A stretch of DNA of 64,000 bases from Ktedonobacteraceae bacterium (GTDB taxonomy: Bacteria > Chloroflexota > Ktedonobacteria > Ktedonobacterales > Ktedonobacteraceae), in contig DASRBN010000019.1 of NCBI GenBank assembly GCA_035653615.1, positions 1 to 64,000 on the forward strand, in the 5' to 3' direction. Position 1 is the stretch's first letter; every line of letters begins with the position of its first letter. Of the stretch, positions 62,025 through 64,000 are shown in pieces. The translations under genes were made by a program, and so were the position numbers. The notes under the pieces are model-generated. The model did no database searches. It was not told the origin of the DNA and worked only from the letters and a program-made list of their open reading frames with translations.

Positions 62025-63272
62025 CTACAGCTGTCGTAGCCCTCGAATCACAGGCGCTATAAGGCAAATCACTCCCATCAACAGGCAGAGCAGCACAGCC
62101 GTCGCAAATGCGAACGGCACACCCAGCGTTCCCAGTAATACACCGCCAACCATCCCTCCGAGCGGATAGCCCGCGACATTCAATGCCCCACGAGCGCCGA
62201 AGATCTGCCCGCGCACCCGTTCGGGAACCAGGCGCTGCGTGATCGATTGTTCCATCACGTAATAGGGCGCGGCTGCCAGTCCCGCCAGGCCCATTACAAT
62301 CAGGGCAAGAGGAAGTGTATGTATAACGACCAGCGGAGCAAGTGTCAGGCCGCTGAGCAGCAGAATCGCGGCCAGCGTGATGCCCTGGCGGCGACTCTTC
62401 GTCCAGCGCTGGCTGATCAAGGCCAGCGAGAGCAATGAGCCAGCGCTGAACGCGGTCATCAGCAGGCCATAGGCCGCTGAACCCGCACCGAGCGTCTTCT
62501 GGCTATACACCGGAATGGCAACCTCGGTCAGTCCTTGCATGAAGAGGAAGAGCAGCGTCAATGTAGAGAGCAAGAAGACAGTTTGCATGCGGAAAAGCGT
62601 GCCGAAGCCGAAGAGATTTCCAGCTCGTTTACCCGCCCCTACCCCTTCATCCTGAGTATGGGAACGCTGAATACGAGGAAGCGCCAGCACCATCGCGCCC
62701 ATTAAGAGGAAGGACAGAGCATCAACAAGCAGAACGAGCGGCGCTCCCATGAAAATGATCAGGAAGCCCGCGATGGCCGGGCCGATGAGCGCCGAGAAGT
62801 CCCAGCTGATCGCGGCAAGCGAATTGGCGCGCTCAAGCTCGCCATCAGGTACGATTTTAGGAACGATGATGTTCAGACCTACGCTTGAGGCAGGTGAAAG
62901 CACGCCGGAACATAGGGCCAGTACATAGACCATCCAGAGGTGTAAAGCACCGGTCAGGTAGAGCAAAGGAATGGCGGCAATAATGCAGGCGCGGCCAAAA
63001 TTATCCACCGCCATAATGGTGCGCGGCTGGTAGCGATCCAGCAGGCTGCCCATCAACGGGCTGGCGACGACCGCGGGAAGCTGGAAGCAAAGCACGATCA
63101 GGCCGATAGCGATACCTGAACCCGTCAACTGCAAGACGAACCAGATCAGCGCCACCACGGTCAGTTGATCCCCCACGCGCGAAAACATCAGCCCCAGCCA
63201 TAAACGCAGGAACGCGGGACGATACAACGGCGAGCGGACACGCTCCTGTTGCGCGGAAAGTAACTTGCTCAT
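62025..63272 (-). CDS. MFS transporter regulated by the adjacent ArsR-like protein
   Basis: Inner-membrane exporter of 415 residues with about 12 helices; loop motif LLDRYQPRTIM lies near residues 73-83. The ATG at 63272 is chosen for AAAAGGAGG 7 bases upstream; an earlier frame runs through a repeat B half-unit. It follows the ArsR-like regulator on the same strand, so that protein most likely controls it. Substrate unknown; the DHA3 group is the best guess. Confidence 0.85.
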   Translation of the reverse strand: MSKLLSAQQERVRSPLYRPAFLRLWLGLMFSRVGDQLTVVALIWFVLQLTGSGIAIGLIVLCFQLPAVVASPLMGSLLDRYQPRTIMAVDNFGRACIIAAIPLLYLTGALHLWMVYVLALCSGVLSPASSVGLNIIVPKIVPDGELERANSLAAISWDFSALIGPAIAGFLIIFMGAPLVLLVDALSFLLMGAMVLALPRIQRSHTQDEGVGAGKRAGNLFGFGTLFRMQTVFLLSTLTLLFLFMQGLTEVAIPVYSQKTLGAGSAAYGLLMTAFSAGSLLSLALISQRWTKSRRQGITLAAILLLSGLTLAPLVVIHTLPLALIVMGLAGLAAAPYYVMEQSITQRLVPERVRGQIFGARGALNVAGYPLGGMVGGVLLGTLGVPFAFATAVLLCLLMGVICLIAPVIRGLRQL

Positions 63273-63301
63273 GAATGACCTCCTTTTCGTGATGTTATGT
63301 G

Positions 63302-63317
63302 CCAGGGGCCGATCAAT
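63302..63317. repeat. palindromic repeat family B, half unit
   Basis: AGGGGCCGATCAATCA, one arm only, at the stop of the regulator gene and upstream of the MFS gene. Confidence 0.6.
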
Positions 63318-64000
63318 CATACTTTTTTGACATACTCGCTCAACAACCCACCTACGCTCTCCAGCACCTCGTTGCGCAGGCTGTAGCGGTGATCGCTCAT
63401 ACGCATGCGAACAAGGCCGGCCTGGCGTAGGGCTGTCAGGTGATGCTGCATAGTCGTTTTCGGGACACCAAACTCATCGGCGATTTCTTGCAACGTATAA
63501 CTGCCCGTCGCCAGCCGCTTTACCACGCGCAGGCGTCGTTCGTCGGCCAGCGCCTTGACAAGACGCACCAGCCGCGCCGGGGGCGTCTCACTATCGGCAG
63601 TAATACTCTCATCGGCGACGGGATAACAGAAGATGCGCGTGCCAGCTCGCTCACCGGAAGTGCTCCAGGGACGCAGGATATAGGAAGGAATGAGTACGAC
63701 GCGCCGGATGCCCGGCTCCGGGACGTATTCCCACCCGGTAGCCGCCTCGATCAATTGTTCCGCCGCCATACTCGCCTGCAAAGCACGTTTGGCCTCGGCA
63801 TCTCGCGCCAGGATAGGCAAGATTTGCGGCTCCTGCTTCTGAAAGACCTCGTCGTACCAGCGCCGCAGGATGTCTATCAGCAGGCGCTTCGTGGCCTCAA
63901 TGTCGAGCGCGAGCAGCCAGCGCAGCGTTCTTTGCCAGTCGGCATCGTTGGGGAACGACGTTTTGAGCAATTGCTTTTGCGCGCCAGCATCTCCCTGCGC
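63317..64000 (-). CDS. ArsR-type winged-helix regulator, N-terminus beyond the window
   Basis: Transcription regulator with an ArsR-type winged-helix domain in its C-terminal about 90 residues (VKALADERRLRVVKRLATGS, then TLQEIADEFGVPKTTMQHHL as recognition helix, then a short wing). The preceding about 130 residues are an unrecognised domain, longer than most ArsR proteins have. The frame continues past 63970 to the window edge with no convincing start, so the annotated gene is partial at its 5' end. It likely represses the MFS gene downstream. Confidence 0.82.
   Translation of the reverse strand, partial: AQGDAGAQKQLLKTSFPNDADWQRTLRWLLALDIEATKRLLIDILRRWYDEVFQKQEPQILPILARDAEAKRALQASMAAEQLIEAATGWEYVPEPGIRRVVLIPSYILRPWSTSGERAGTRIFCYPVADESITADSETPPARLVRLVKALADERRLRVVKRLATGSYTLQEIADEFGVPKTTMQHHLTALRQAGLVRMRMSDHRYSLRNEVLESVGGLLSEYVKKV

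Overview
The window is a 64 kb piece of bacterial chromosome of mixed GC content. It has many TTG and GTG starts behind strong AGGAGG-type ribosome sites, sigma70-like promoters (TTGACA-17-TATGAT) and several families of short palindromic repeats. The gene mix is a large DnaE with PHP domain, STAND regulators with TPRs, SHOCT and DUF6325-like genes, a paired half-size chromate transporter, and proteins with long Pro/Gln/Ala-rich tails. This fits the Chloroflexota, perhaps class Ktedonobacteria, but that is inferred from memory of gene content; no rRNA or other phylogenetic marker was analysed.

Layout. 1-5.6 kb: PHP phosphoesterase, coiled-coil protein, CDP-alcohol phosphatidyltransferase, an unexplained structured stretch, and an NYN nuclease with a very long disordered front. 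5.8-11.1 kb: complete BMP-type (nucleoside-like) ABC importer. 11.1-17.5 kb: chromate transporter pair, broken DUF2332-like gene, citrate synthase with a divergent HTH gene, and two tandem MFS exporters. 17.7-22.3 kb: MoxR ATPase, DUF58 and membrane-anchored proteins. 22.3-27.0 kb: family 9 glycosyltransferase, small membrane protein, HerA-type ATPase and companion. 27.3-30.7 kb: a promoter-to-terminator leader RNA, a deaminase, and a convergent HTH-STAND-TPR protein. 30.9-36.1 kb: operon with two radical SAM proteins, a PfkB-like protein that lacks its catalytic Asp, a NUDIX hydrolase and perhaps a tiny membrane protein. 36.4-41.9 kb: lactate permease and DnaE. 42-49 kb: PrsW-like protease, lipoprotein, ABC-F protein, carbonic anhydrase and histidine phosphatase. 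49.3-55.9 kb: tRNA-Arg, calpain-like protease, LysM-CHAP hydrolase, an anchored protein and an amino-acid permease. 56-64 kb: FtsH, two initiator tRNAs, a nuclease remnant, tRNA-Met, SHOCT/DUF6325 pair, GAF protein, a small ORF, and an MFS exporter with its ArsR-like regulator.

The most interesting features are the radical SAM operon, the palindromic repeat families (one of which is translated inside two proteins), hairpins with 31-bp arms behind genes, the separate HTH gene beside citrate synthase, and the leader RNA in front of the deaminase. No CRISPR array, complete insertion sequence, prophage or replication origin was seen.
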